From NCBI RefSeq assembly GCF_030272615.1, contig NC_081415.1, positions 421,096,257 to 421,160,256 of the forward strand: a DNA stretch of 64,000 nt, given 5' to 3'. Below, one piece after another: positions 47,159 to 60,100 of the stretch. The position numbers and the translations under genes are program-made. The notes beneath the pieces are model-generated. The model was not told where the DNA came from. It did no database searches and was given only the letters and a program-made list of their open reading frames with translations. The stretch comes from Cryptomeria japonica. Taxonomy: Eukaryota; Streptophyta; Pinopsida; Cupressales; Cupressaceae. Each line of letters begins with the position of its first letter. Within the stretch, counting starts at the first letter, position 1.

Positions 47159-49130
47159 GAAAGAAGATAAAAAAGATTCTAAGCATGTGCTTCTTGCACA
47201 AGGGACATCTCTTCATACATAAATATAATCCAATGGGTTCAGGGGGAAAATCAAGATAACATCTCTTAGTCTCCTAAGGAAAGGCAAAAGGTAAGTTGCA
47301 GGTATTGTGTGCAAAGTTTGGTCTTCATACTCATGTTTTGATGGAATTGGTTGTTCATGTATTCATAATGAGGGCTTATAAGATACAAAGTTGAGATTGT
47401 TTGTGGTATTGTGGAAGGTGATGAACATCACTGTCTTTTCTTTCACATGAATTTATGTGAATTTAGGATGAGTATGATGTTTCTAATAGTTTAAGTATTT
47501 ATAGAATTGAGTTAAGGTTGGTGGGAGGCCTGAGAAGAATTATAAAATGCCTTTCCCATGTGAGAATGGGTTCTTGTTGGATATAGTTCACAAAAACCAA
47601 TAAAAAACTAATATTTCCCTGCACTTTCTATGTTATTTTCCACATTGCGGTTTGAAACTCTATTGATTTTGTAATGAAAATTAATTGTTTTGAATCTCAG
47701 ATCATTTGGAAATGATGAGGAATTAATTTACTCTATTTTGGCTTTTGTTTCATTTATTTTCATTGAGTTTTATAGCAGATGCATCCATTTTAGTGAAACA
47801 CAGTCAAAACCCTCATAAGGGTAAACAATGATTAAAATAAAATGTTTTATGAACTTGTACCTGGTTGAATGGTCTCACCAATGCTTGTAACTTTGTATTA
47901 TATAGTGTTATCTCTTACAAACATGGTTGCAAGGTTACAAGAAGGTCTTTGCACGTGTAAACAAAATGCAAAGTGACTGCCATATTGTTTCAGACCATGA
48001 ACAACAAATTGGGTTGAAGTTTTGGGTGTGTTGAAGTGTGCAAGGAGAGAATGAATGGTGATGAATGGGTATGAGGGTGTATGGTCAATGTGAATTTAGG
48101 TTGACAAGGTTGGGAATTGAGAAAAACAATCCCAAGAGTCAAATACATGACTGTCCCAAAACATATATATGACTGTCCTAATTTTGACATTGTCAAGAAT
48201 CTTTCTTTGTTTGATTGGATTGGGTGAGTATGATTGAGAGTGGGTATGTGGGATTAAGTGCAGGATTAGAAGAGTGTGAGTGGGTTCCTTGGTTGTGTTG
48301 TAAGGTCACCAAAGGTTGAGTAACAACACTTGCCAATTAAATTCCTTTGACTGTCTTAAAGACTGTGATTGTGACAATCATAACAAAACAGTGAGTTAGC
48401 CACTTCTAGATTGTTAGGAAGTGTGATTGGGATGGTTGGGGAGTGGAGAGGGATTAGGGAAGACCCTTGAGAGTCTAAAGAATCCTGTTTGGAAGCACTA
48501 GAGAGTGGGAAGAATGTCAAATTGTTTGATTGTCCTAATTTGTTCCATGGCTGTGCTAAACCTTTTTTTTGACTATCCTAAAGTCAACCATCTATAATAA
48601 TTTTTGTTGAGTTCCTTAGGGTGGATGGATGGGTGTAGAAAGGTGTTTGGATAGAGAAGAAGAGTCTACAAATGGTTGGGTGTGTGTTTGAGGAAGATTT
48701 GTTACATGTTATGAGTCACTACAAGAGAAGGAATGAGATCCTAGTTGGACAGTCCTAGTTGAGTAGCCAAGATGGTGGTGATGATTGTCTTAGAGTTGAG
48801 GAGCATGGTTAAGAGTTCAAGAAGGTTGTTTAGGAGTGGAAAAATGTATCTGAGTGGTTGGCCAAGGGCTTGAGAAGGTTTGAGTGAGTTTGGGATATTG
48901 AAGCCTAGTGAGTAGGTTGAAGAGTCAAAGAAAAAGTTTCACCTATTAAGTTGGTGAGAAAAGAAACTAGATAGGGATAGCAACAAATCTCAAAAGGACT
49001 TCAACCAACACAAAGGTCACAAATAATCTCTGCACAGTTATGAAGAAAGTTTAAAGACAACGAACGAGGCGATCATATGTATGAAACAATTTATTCATAG
49101 TCCAAGATGCATTAGCTTAGACATAGGATA
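47159..49130. other. No gene seen
   Basis: Low-information sequence rich in GTGTG and GGTTG words. The phrase GACTGTCCTAA and near variants recur about six times between 48140 and 48590 without fixed spacing. Confidence 0.5.
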
Positions 49131-49134
49131 GTTA

Positions 49135-49680
49135 CATAATATTATTAGCAAATTGTTAGCTAACAAAGTTCTTCCTAGGTTGATATCCAAAATCCGCTAG
49201 ATTTATTAAAGGTTGTTGTATTGGAAATAATTTACCTTCTACTTGAGAGGTTTGTGTTAGACTCAATATCCTAGTCAAGAAGCATGTATGGTTGTGATTA
49301 ACTTTGAAAAATCCTATGATTGAGTTTAGTGGGATTTTATTGAGCTTATGATCAAAATTTGGGGTTAGGTGGACAATCTACTAGAATAGTCATAGTCATT
49401 TTCAAATAATATATGCTTAAGTAAATTTTTATGTTAAATTCATCAAGTGTACTCTTCAAAGATCAATCGGAAATTTTGGGCACTTAACTTAGTTCTCTTT
49501 TAAAGTGATGTTTCAAATTTTGTTAAGGGTCAATGCTCTTGATCCACCTATTGGAGGATTTTCCCTTCCCAAGAATGACTAGGTGGAAGTCCATTTTGCA
49601 AGTGATACATCATCTATGAATTAAACTTGTCGAAATTGTGTGGGCATCATAAGATTAAATATGAGATTTGAGTGGTGGTT
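49135..49680 (+). pseudogene. LINE reverse-transcriptase fossil
   Basis: Translation in mixed frames gives KLLANKVLPRLIS (about 49145-49190), then VVINFEKSYD followed by a stop, V, a stop and WDFIELMIKIWG (about 49285-49365). Later comes a HFASDTSSMN-like relic of the FADD motif (about 49590-49625). These match conserved blocks of plant L1 reverse transcriptases. The copy is riddled with stops and has no visible ends. Confidence 0.6.
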
Positions 49681-52600
49681 CCATAGAGATAACTAAGATA
49701 GGTAATGAATTGCAAGATGTTTGTTATACTAAGTAGCATCTTAGAGATTTTTAGACAAGTAAAATAAATTAATGGAAGAAGTGAGCAATAATTGACAATG
49801 ATTATATTGCAATGACATGTGGTTATTTATGAAAAAGCTATGGGGTCTAACTCCTCTTTCATGTCCTCCCAACTCCTCCAAGATTTTTTTTTACACTAGA
49901 TCTTTGGGATCATAAGAATCTATTATATGCATTTTGTAGAGAGAAAGTAAAAGAGCATTTGTAATAAATAGTTGATACATGACAACATATCCTTAACCAA
50001 TAAGATGAGATAAAAGTTTCAATTAAGACACACATCAACTTTATTATCATATGTTAAAGGTGGTTTGTTAGTACATCATTATATTTCATAAATTAATTTC
50101 ATATCCTAGCTTTGTCAGCACCAATCTCATTTTACTAGAGAAGTCATAGAGAGAGTAGTGGCACTTTCACTAGACAACCTAGACAATTGCTTTAATTAGG
50201 CACAAGATATTGGTATCTTACTATACATCATCAAATATACAAGTAAGGTCCATGAAGAAAGAGTTAGGTTCTATAATAATTTTATAGGCTTGGTTAGGTA
50301 GCCCTTCACTTGGGTAGGTATCATCTCTTTGAGATGTGGCGTTTTCTTATAGGATTATTATATATTTAGCAAGTAGTTTTTACAAAGGCTTCTTACTTGA
50401 AGACTCACTTAGAAGTGGTTATTGTTGGTTGGGACTCCTCACTTGTGGCAGATTCTATATATGCACACCCCTTGCTCACACTTGGGCATATTTTGTAAAT
50501 TGAGCACTCCCTTGATTATCACATAGGCTATATTGAACTCTCATATCCCTTGCATATCTTGGATCCATACCTATTGCACTATATTTGCATCTTCTGGTAG
50601 GAATAATATATTATATTACATTTTGTATTCCTCTTTATTTTTAGTGCATCTAATAGGTCCTCTCCTACAATTGTTGTTTTGCATTCTCAAGAATTTTACA
50701 TGTATCAAAGATATCTCTATACCATTTCATAAGCTTACATGGTATAAGAGACTTGAATTGATCTAGAGCCTATCTATTTCCATTGAGGATCAAGAGTTTT
50801 ATTTTGTGACATGGTTGGATAGTTTCCTTTTGGTACTTCCTAGGTCAAAATGGAACTTTCCATCAACTCTAGAGCAGTTTAAAACCCTAGAAACAACTAT
50901 TAATTTATCAAAATTTGAACTATTAATTTATCAAAATTTGACGATGTTCAAAGAACTAGGAAAATATCTCCTAGTGCCTATCATACAAATCATGCCATAC
51001 TATGAAATCATACTAGAATGGTGCCAATATGGTGTAAGTGGCATCAAATAAGGTATAATGTAACATGAGAATTTTTGTATTTTTAAGGATTTTGTTGTAG
51101 ATTATTTAAGGACACGCATACCCTTCTCACACAATATGAAGTACCCACCTAGCATTACAGGTGTACCATTATGTCTAGTGTATTTGAAGGTACTTCACTA
51201 CCACTCTTGACTCCATGAAGCCACCTTTAACAAGGCACAAGCCTCTTTTTCCACCATGACTTCTATAATTGGTAAATAGTATGTTTATTGTTGCCTAATA
51301 GCCATTAACATCCAACACAAATTTTAACTCTCACCTCCAATGTCTGACTTTCTCATTCCACTGACTAGTTTAAGAAAAAAAAATGCAAAGCCAGTATGGA
51401 TCATATAGAGTAGGGTCCCATGTATGGTGATGGTGATTTTTATAGCTTTTGGACCTGATTTCAAACTAAAAATCCAAGTGATTTTGGAATATACACATAA
51501 TGTTTTGACAATGAAACAATTTTTCAGAGATCAAGCAACAATTTTCATCACCAATGACAAATTTTCACCAAAATATTCCATTCCAACTCCTGGCTTTGCC
51601 ACATGGTAATCCACAACCCCACCACCTATTAGTATGAAACCACCATGTCAACATGTCATCATGCACAATCAACATGTTTATACAAGCCATGTTAGTGTAA
51701 GAAAATGCCTCCAAGCCTTCATGGTTTCGATCAAACCCCAAAGGATCAGTCCAAGAGTTGATGTATTAATAGAGACAATGATGAGAGCATGAATCCTAAA
51801 GATCATGTGAGAGCTACAACCATCAAAGGCATATAGATAGTCAATAGAGAGCATAGGACATTTCAAGATGTATGGTAGTCATAAGAGTCCCATCGACAAT
51901 AGAGCAACAACCTTGAATAGTGCATCACATTTTCAATGATTGAGGGCATTATCTAACCTTAGAGCCTATTTGAAGCCAAGAGTATCCAGTAGCACTTCAT
52001 TAGAGACGCACCTTGAAAAGAATCCATATTTTTTAAGTGAATTTTAAAAAATAGTTCTTCTTGATTACTTCCCTAAATTATGTGGTGATTTTCATCCTAA
52101 AATTCTACTCACCAACAAAATTATCTAACTTTGTTCCTATGAAAATTCCTAAAATTTGTTCTCCAACTCCATTTCTAAAGCATGTACCCCATTCCTCAAC
52201 CCAATTATGCATCCATATATCCTAACATCCATTGTATGATTCAAAGAGGATCTTTGATGTCCCTATCTATAATATTGATGTAACTCTCGAAGAAAGGGAA
52301 GATATGAAGCACATAGCCAAATATGCCTAAATACCATCTGTTACATTGTAAGTGAGTCCAATCCAACCTAAAATCTAAAGACCCCATATGCCTAAATACC
52401 ATATGTCCCTGTTACATAATATATGTAGCCAAAATTTGGCCCCCAAAAACATAACCCTGGACTACATTTACATCAAATTTGTCATATGCAGCCAAAATTG
52501 GCCCCCAAAAATAATTACAACCCATTTACAACAACATTCTAACCCTTAAAGTTCTTACATAGTAGGACTTTATGAAACAAAAAAGAGAGCCAATGATAAA

Positions 52601-52874
52601 AATATGCAAAAATAAGGTGATGAGCAACATCCATCCCAACTACCATATTCATCCTCGGTACTTAAGGTAACAGTCCCTTGTCAAAATTAACAGCCCCAAC
52701 TGTCGAAATACTAAGCAGGAATCATCGTTTAATAAAATTTTACTCATAACCATGATTGAAAGCCAGTATATCAGAGGGATGAGAAGAAAATTATGTTATC
52801 GTTTACCAAAACATGATAGCATGATACTTGAATTGCCCATCAAAAAATGTAGTAAAACTTCCAAAAGAAATCAA
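49681..52874. other. No gene seen
   Basis: AT-rich sequence with only short open frames lacking domains. A 16-bp tandem phrase (TTATCAAAATTTGAC-like) at about 50900-50945 and a duplicated ATATGCCTAAATACCAT phrase near 52320 and 52390 were noticed. The first few hundred bases may still belong to the LINE fossil. Confidence 0.45.
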
Positions 52875-53741
52875 TCATTCCTCCATTGGTTCGAATTCGT
52901 CAACATCTTCATCAGTTAGCACACAATTATCATTGTGGGTTTGACCCAGTGGATAATCAACAACATCTTCCACAATACCCTGCGCAGTGGATGGAATGGC
53001 TGCCAACAATGTGTCCCATGCGGAAGAAGCAATAGGGGAAGGATTTCCATGAGGCCAGTGACTATCATTTGGGGCATATGCAGACGACGGAAGCCAAGCC
53101 CTATCAACTGGTGAACTCGTAATTGACAATGGAGGGGAAATTACATGCTCATGACCCACTATAGCTAACAATGCATGCACATTCAAGAAATCCTTATTCC
53201 TTAACTCTGAATCAAGGGCACAACCTAAATTCCTTACCAATTTCTGTGGAGGCTGAACATTACGAAGTTCCAACAAATGCTTCATACTATCGTACAGGGC
53301 AACAAAAGACTCTTTGTGCAATAAGAAATGTCTAGGAAACACACCTCCAACATGAGCCTACCCCCGCCGAAGGTCATATTTATGCACTACTAATAACAAT
53401 TTATTACCCATCCTAAATTCCTGCTTAATAGTTTTCTCTGCAATTTGTTCCAAATCCTTCCAAGATTGCATTAAATCAAGAGCATTCAAAAGGAAAATGG
53501 AGATAAGTTGTGAGGGAGAGATTACTCTTTTTGTATGTGGGTAAAGGATCTCCTCGCCAAGAATTTTCTTCACACTTCTCCTACAATGTTGGGACTGAAA
53601 GTTAAAAACTTGACCAAGTTGTTCATCCACAAAATGTTCTTCAAATGGCTCCTCCCATTCTTCCACTCTCAAATCAACCCTGTAGTTTCGAGGCCAATAT
53701 TCTCTTGTTGGCAACATTATCAAACTCTGTAATTCCACCAA
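52875..53741 (-). pseudogene. Unidentified reading frame, one internal stop
   Basis: A minus-strand frame of about 288 codons from about 53741 to a TAG at 52875-52877, interrupted once by TAG at 53358-53360. The first part has LRVEEWEEPFEEHF and QSQHCRRSVKKILGEE; the second has a helical segment (FVALYDSMKHLLELRN), a Pro/Ser-rich part and an acidic end (TDEDVDEFEPMEE). No ATG was found at its upstream limit, so an earlier exon is likely. I do not recognise the family. It may be a transposon-encoded protein or a captured gene fragment. Confidence 0.45.
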
Positions 53742-55129
53742 ATTTGAGGAAGATTGGCTTTACATCTTGTTTTCACCACATTCACAACATTCAAAACTGC
53801 TGGAAGATTATGGGCAATTTAATGCCGATTAATACTAAAGTAATTATTAGTAAGTCTTGATGCAGATGGTCGTACCCAAGCTTCGCACATGTAGAAGCTA
53901 GATTGATTTCCTCGTAATCTTTTGAAAGTCATTTTTATGATGAGATGTAATCATTTATTAGACACCTGACATCTCCATATGCATTTTGATCCCAAAATGA
54001 TATCACACACATCAAATAGTTCTCGCACGCATTAATCCATATTACATTTGAATATGTTTGAACAAATTAATATTCCATACTCCTTGTGTAGGGTTTTGAA
54101 AATCGATAACAAGAATCTGATAATACCAAACAGATAAAATTGAACCCAAAACAAAAGCAACTAGACTACGGCAAAGGGTAGGATACATATACAGGAGGAG
54201 AGAACAACGCCCAAAAAAATCAACATACACAATCATTGTCCAGGAAATAAATCGATCTACAGAGGAAAAAAACAACCCAACCTAGATGACGAATCCCTGA
54301 CAAGAAGCTTTTCATCCCTGGAACCCGTTCGAAGGATCCTCTTCCCAAAATCCTTTTGCTGTGCATACAAATTTTTTTAACTTTTTTACTATTCTGTTTT
54401 TCATCGCAATGCCGACGCACTTCCGTCATACCTCCAACGAAATTAATAAACGTCGGAATGCCATTATTGGCATTAGATCAAACCAGCCATAGTCATGTTT
54501 TCAAATTCTAACATCCACACATAGTATGGAATTGTTTATGCAAGAACAATTTATTGGATATTTATAACCGGTCTAAATGGTAAAGGCTTGCATTTGGAAA
54601 CATCCAGGTGGCATGTAACCTTTCCCTTTTCTCATAAATAATCCTTCCTCACATATATTAAATACTTCCCTCTTTTGAATACAAGTCAAAAGTAAAAGGA
54701 CCAAATAGTTGTGTCTTTAGTGAAATATCATTTGATACTTCAAATTGTAAGAATTCTTTATTAAAGACTCATAAGTCTATATGGAAAGTAATAAAAAATG
54801 GCATAGGATTTTCTTATGAAGCTTCTCTTGTAAGTTTTTCAAGTTAAAGATTTACCATGACTCCTATATTTTCTTAGGTTAAATTATGTTTGCTTAAACA
54901 TGTTTCTTTTATAAATATTTAATATTGATAAGTTTTCACTTTTTTTCTTTCAGACATGCAATTTGTTTTTTTTATTTACTAGCATATTTATATTTTATAA
55001 ATAAAATTTATGTAAGCAATGTCAAAATATATCAAATTTAAAAAAATCTTTATCTTTAGTATAGATTAATAAATTTCATATGATTAATATTTATTAGAAT
55101 TTAGTTTTAGAATATGAAATGATTTGCAT
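53742..55129. other. No gene seen; CGTCGGAA-type motif near 54410-54465
   Basis: The short stretch with GCCGACGCACTTCCG, CCAACGAAA and CGTCGGAATGCC resembles the subterminal motifs at 1510-1900. It may be the end of a related element covering the reading frame at 52875-53741, but no matching opposite end was found. The rest is AT-rich. Confidence 0.4.
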
Positions 55130-55390
55130 AAAAAAAATAGAAGTTTATTTTAAATCTAGATTTTAAAACATAAATTTTTAAATTAAAAGTTTCTTTTCAA
55201 TCTAGATTTAAAAATATAATTTTATAAATTAGAAGTTTTTTTAAATCTAAATTTAAAAATATAATTTTTTTTACATTTAATAAATAATAATAATAGAAAG
55301 TTGTTTTTAATTTAGATTTGTTTATTTTAAATGTAGATTTAAAAAATATTATTTGTTTATTTAATAAATAATAATAATAGAAAGTTTCTT
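55130..55390. repeat. AT-rich ~65-bp tandem repeat, target of the LINE
   Basis: Units built from AGAAGTTTxTTTTAAATCTAGATTTAAAA and ATAATAATAATAG recur about four times. The LINE is inserted in the last unit, and the pattern resumes at 63587 beyond it. Confidence 0.7.
55369..55390. repeat. 22-bp target site duplication (left), LINE
   Basis: The sequence from TAATAATAATAG to TTTCTT is identical to 63587-63608. Three further A residues could belong to it or to the poly-A tail. Confidence 0.88.
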
Positions 55391-55403
55391 GGTACCTGAA
55401 AAA

Positions 55404-57114
55404 ATGGCTCTGCAAAATATCGCTGAAAGGAGCAGGCGAAATAAATTTTTGGAAAAAAGTGACAATGGGGTTCCTTCGACATCTGGAAGGGCTCCCCCAA
55501 GTTGTGAAAAACAGAAAAACCATTAACGCGGAAAGGAGGATGGAAAGAATGTTGAACCAGGTCTGGGCAGTTCCTATCACTACACGAATTCCACCCTTTG
55601 CCACTAATGCGAACAGGGTGCCGTTAGGGTTTAAGGCGAACAATGACTGGCCTCAACACGGCCCGCAAAGAAGCCAGGCAGAAGGTTATCTAAAACCGAC
55701 CAGAATTGGGGAACCCACATTGCAGAAATTTTCCAAATCTGAAAACAATTATGCAGTACAGAAAATATGGAAAGAACCGAAAACGCAGTTTAATAAACAG
55801 GTCGAGATAAATTCAAAACACCCTAGGATGGAGCCCATCAAAATCCTAACTCTGGATACCACTACGGAGCTAAGGAGTTACTGTGCTAAGCACGGATTAT
55901 TTGCCAAATGGGAAGGCAGTGGGCAATCTTCCTCAGAAATAGTTGACTGGTGGAGAAAAAAATTCTGCGGCCAGGTAAGTATAACAACCCTAACTAATAA
56001 ATACATCTTTATTGAATGCTATGAAGAATCATTGAAAATTAGAATGCTCGAAGGAGAACGAGTGTTTTATAAGGGAATGAATTTTAAATTTTTAGATTGG
56101 AAACCTAAATTTGATTCGGACAGACACGAATTCAGCACAGAATCTAGATGGATAATCATACAAAACATTTCGGTAGAGCTAATGCATGTTAAGATTTTGA
56201 TGGAAATAGGCAATAGCTTAGGCAGTTTTGTAGCCCTAGAAAAAAATTGGACAGACAACTCCGACATTAAAATTCTAATAGATATGGAAAGAAACAATAA
56301 GGATTTAAGAAGCATATCCATTAATACGATGAATGGGAACTATAATTTAAATCCAAAATGGTTTAATGGCAAGATATCGGAAGAAATATGAGCCATAAAC
56401 ACTAATGTCAGAAAAACTCAGGTCAAGAAAACAAAAAAGGCTAAAAAACCAGATAACAAGGTCGACATTCAATTTAACGATGAAATAGGTGGATTCATCG
56501 TCACAAATACACAATGTGGTGAAAAACCGGGGCTGCAAGCTTGCTCCCAAAGCATCAAATCTATCAATAATAAGCAGATCCATGCATCGCCTGAAAAATA
56601 AATCCAAAAGGAGCTGCATGAGGTCATTGACAGCTTGATGGAAAAATTTGCAGAAGAGATAGCAGATGAAATGTTGAAGAAAGATAAGATAGCAGAAAAC
56701 ACATGCCATTCAAATGGACATATTCACGCGGTAGAAAACCCTCAAGCAAAGGAAACTGAAAATAATAGTGTAGAAGGGGTTCCAGAGATACAAAACATGG
56801 AGGACCTATCCCCTGTGGTAAAAGGAATGAACGAAGAGGAAGAAAGAAACTTTATAATCAAGGAATTAATGAATATACAGGAGGAGGAAAGATCGGGGGA
56901 TGCAAACACAAACTTGGGAGAGCTACCCAATAAAGGTATTATGATGGTAGATGGAGATAAAGAGAACCCAAACTGTGGTAAACTCGGCAGCAATAAAAGG
57001 GGGCGAAAATATTTTTTAGACAAAATGAGAATGGATGGGGAAGCGGAGGGGCAAACCAAAATAACAAACCTATTCGGCCTAATAAAGAACCCGACATCCC
57101 CCAACCTGAACTAA
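55404..57114 (+). pseudogene. LINE ORF1, RNA-binding protein, broken
   Basis: A likely start at ATG 55404 (MALQNIAERS) runs about 40 codons in one phase. The main frame lies one phase off from about 55465, so an indel near 55480-55530 is likely. The region from about 55960 to 56290 (TLTNKYIFIECYEESLKIRM to ILIDMERN) resembles the DUF4283-type fold of plant LINE ORF1 proteins. The C-terminal half is acidic and contains no zinc knuckle I can see. In-frame stops are TGA 56389 and TAA 56599; the frame ends with TAA at 57112-57114. The protein would coat LINE RNA. Confidence 0.78.
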
Positions 57115-60100
57115 AAATACTAACATGGAATGTAAGGGGTCTGGGAGCCCCTAGTAAGCAACGCTTAATTAAGCGTAGCTTAAAAAGAACTGACATGGAT
57201 ATAATAATGATACAAGAAACAAAACTAAACAGAGCAGACATGGCACAATTTAGTAAAAATCTATATCAATGGCAGATGGAGGCAACAGATTCCATTGGGG
57301 CATCGGGAGGATTAGCATTACTATGGAAGAAAAACACAATAACGTATACTGGTTATGTCAAAATGCAACATTGGATGGCAGGAAAAGTTAAAGCAATCAA
57401 CAAAGATACAGAATTCATCATCATCAATGTTTATGGCCCAATAACCACGGAAAAAATAAAAGCAGTTTGGTTAGAAATTAATCATTTTTTAACAAATCAA
57501 AAGGCTCCTCACTGCATTATAGGGGGAGACTTCAACACTATTTTATATCAATCTGAGAAAAGTGGAGGTGCCAAGACAATTAGACAATCGCAAAAAGACT
57601 TCATGGAATGGGTAAATAACAATTACTTGCTAGAAATAAAAACTAATAAGAATGCACACACATGGAATAATAGGAGGTCTGGCTTTTCTAATATATCAGA
57701 ACTACTGGATAGATTCTTCTTTAAAGGGGACCTAAGCTCCTTTCAAGTCGAGATGAAGGCCTCGGTTCTCCCATGGTCAGGATCAGATCATTTTCCAGTA
57801 TTGCTGGAACTTATGGGGGAACTGAATATCAGTAGGAGACCTTTTAAATTTGAAAATATGTGGCTCATGCATGAAGATTTCCTACCAAATATACAAAAAT
57901 GGTGGACAAAATGTAATATCCAAGGTTCTAAAATGTTCCAAATAACCTTGAAACTAAAAGAAATAAAACATAAATTATTAGTCTGGAACAAGGAAAGATT
58001 CAAAAATATCTTCGAAGAAAAATTAAGAATTGAAAAAGAAATGGATGAAGTAAATATAGAAGTCATTATGCATGGAATGGATCAACTTTTATATAATACA
58101 GAGAAAAGGCTTCTAAAGGAATATGAAGATATCTTAACCAAGGAAGAAATCTTTTGGAAGCAAAAATCCAGACAAGTATGGCTAAGTGAAGGGGATAATA
58201 ATACAAATTTTTTTCATAATAGCGTTAAAGTGAGGAGAGCTAAAAATAGAATCACACAAATTGCTAATGGAGAAAACCAGATTATCACAGATCCAAAGAT
58301 GATTGCGGAAGACGCTACCCAATACTTTAGTAACATACTGAATAACTGGGAACATTCAGACCTGACGCACAGTTAGGACTTGGTTAAAAACATACTGAAT
58401 TTATTATCAAAGGAGGATAATCAGATGTTAAATGCCAAAATCACTAAGGAAGAGGTAAAGTATGCTCTATCCCAATTTTCAGGGGATAAGGCTCCTGGAC
58501 TTGATGGTTTCCCGGCTAACTTTTATCAGAAATGTTGGCATATCATAGGTGATGAGGTATCAGAGGCATTAGAAGCTGCTAGAAATGCTTGCAACTTTCC
58601 GAAAGAAATAAATAGTACATTTTTAGCTCTTTTACCCAAGAAAGAAAATCCATCCAGATGGGAGGAATTCAGACCCATATCCTTATGCAACATGACATAT
58701 AAAATGTTAACAAAAATCATGGCCAACAGATTGAAAAAATTATTACCAGTTATCATCTCAGAGGAACAAACAGGCTTTGTTCCAAATAGGTCAATTTTAG
58801 ATGGGATAATCATTGTTCAAGAGGCGATTCATTCCATACAGAACCAAAAACAACCTAATATGTTAATTAAACTTGATATAAAAAAAGCCTATGATAAAGT
58901 GGACTGGTACTTCCTCTGCAGCTACATGAAAGCCTTCGGCTTCAACAAGCAATGGATCAATTGGGTGTATAGATGCATTTCAAGCCCTCGATACTCAGTC
59001 TTGATAAATGGAAAACCAGAGGGGTATTTTGGAGCAACAAGGGGCCTGAGACAAGGGGATCCGATTTCCCCTTTTCTATTCATCATAATGTCTGAAGCTT
59101 TAGGAAGGGCCCTTAATGCTTCTAGAATTCAAGGTAGGCTGCAAGGTATTCAGATAACGACAGGGGTAGAACCTTGCACACATCAACAATTTGCAGATGA
59201 TACAATGATTCTAGGAAGAAGCAATCTCAAAGAAGCTAAGGAAATTAAGAGAATTCTATTGTCATACGGGAAAGCTTCTGGAGAATTAGTAAATAACCAA
59301 AAATCTGAAATCTTCTACTTTAATACACCTATACATGAACAGAACAACATAACAAACTGGCTGGGATATAAGATTGGACAATTACCATGCTCATATTTAG
59401 GAATACCAATTGACAAAGGAATAAGATCAACCAAGCTATGGGATCAACTCATTGATCGCATCAAAAAAAGATTGTCATCATGGCAGGGCCTATGGTTGAC
59501 AGGGGCAGGAAGATTGACATTGATCAAATTAGTCTTATTGGCAGTACCAATCTACATGCTTTTGTGCATTCCCTTATCAAAAGGGGTATATAAAAACATA
59601 TCCCAATTCATCAGGAATTTCTATTGGCAGGGCACGGAGGATAAAAACAAAATAAAACTAATTGCTTGGGATAAAATTTGTAGGGAAAAGTGTGATGGGG
59701 GTACGGGTATAAGGAACTTGAAATGGCAGAACAAGGCCTTAGGGGCAAAATTGATCTGGAAAATATACGGTTCATCCGAAGCCAAATGGGCAAATTTTTT
59801 GAGAAATAAATACCTAACAACTAATAAAAAAGAAGCAATATTTAGGGAAAAACATCTACCAAAAGGCTCAAGAATATGGAACTTCATCAAAGAATGTAGA
59901 CCCGTTATAACAAAACATCTGACTTGGGATATCCACAATGGCAAATTGGCCTTGTTTTGGGAAGACTCATGGGGGGACCAACCTCCAATAGATGTATTGA
60001 TGGATACGTCTGAAATCAAACAATAGATGAAGAATCTTTAGGGAAATTATGTTAAAGACTATATAACCCTTGAACCAAATTTGACATTAGGATGGAAATG

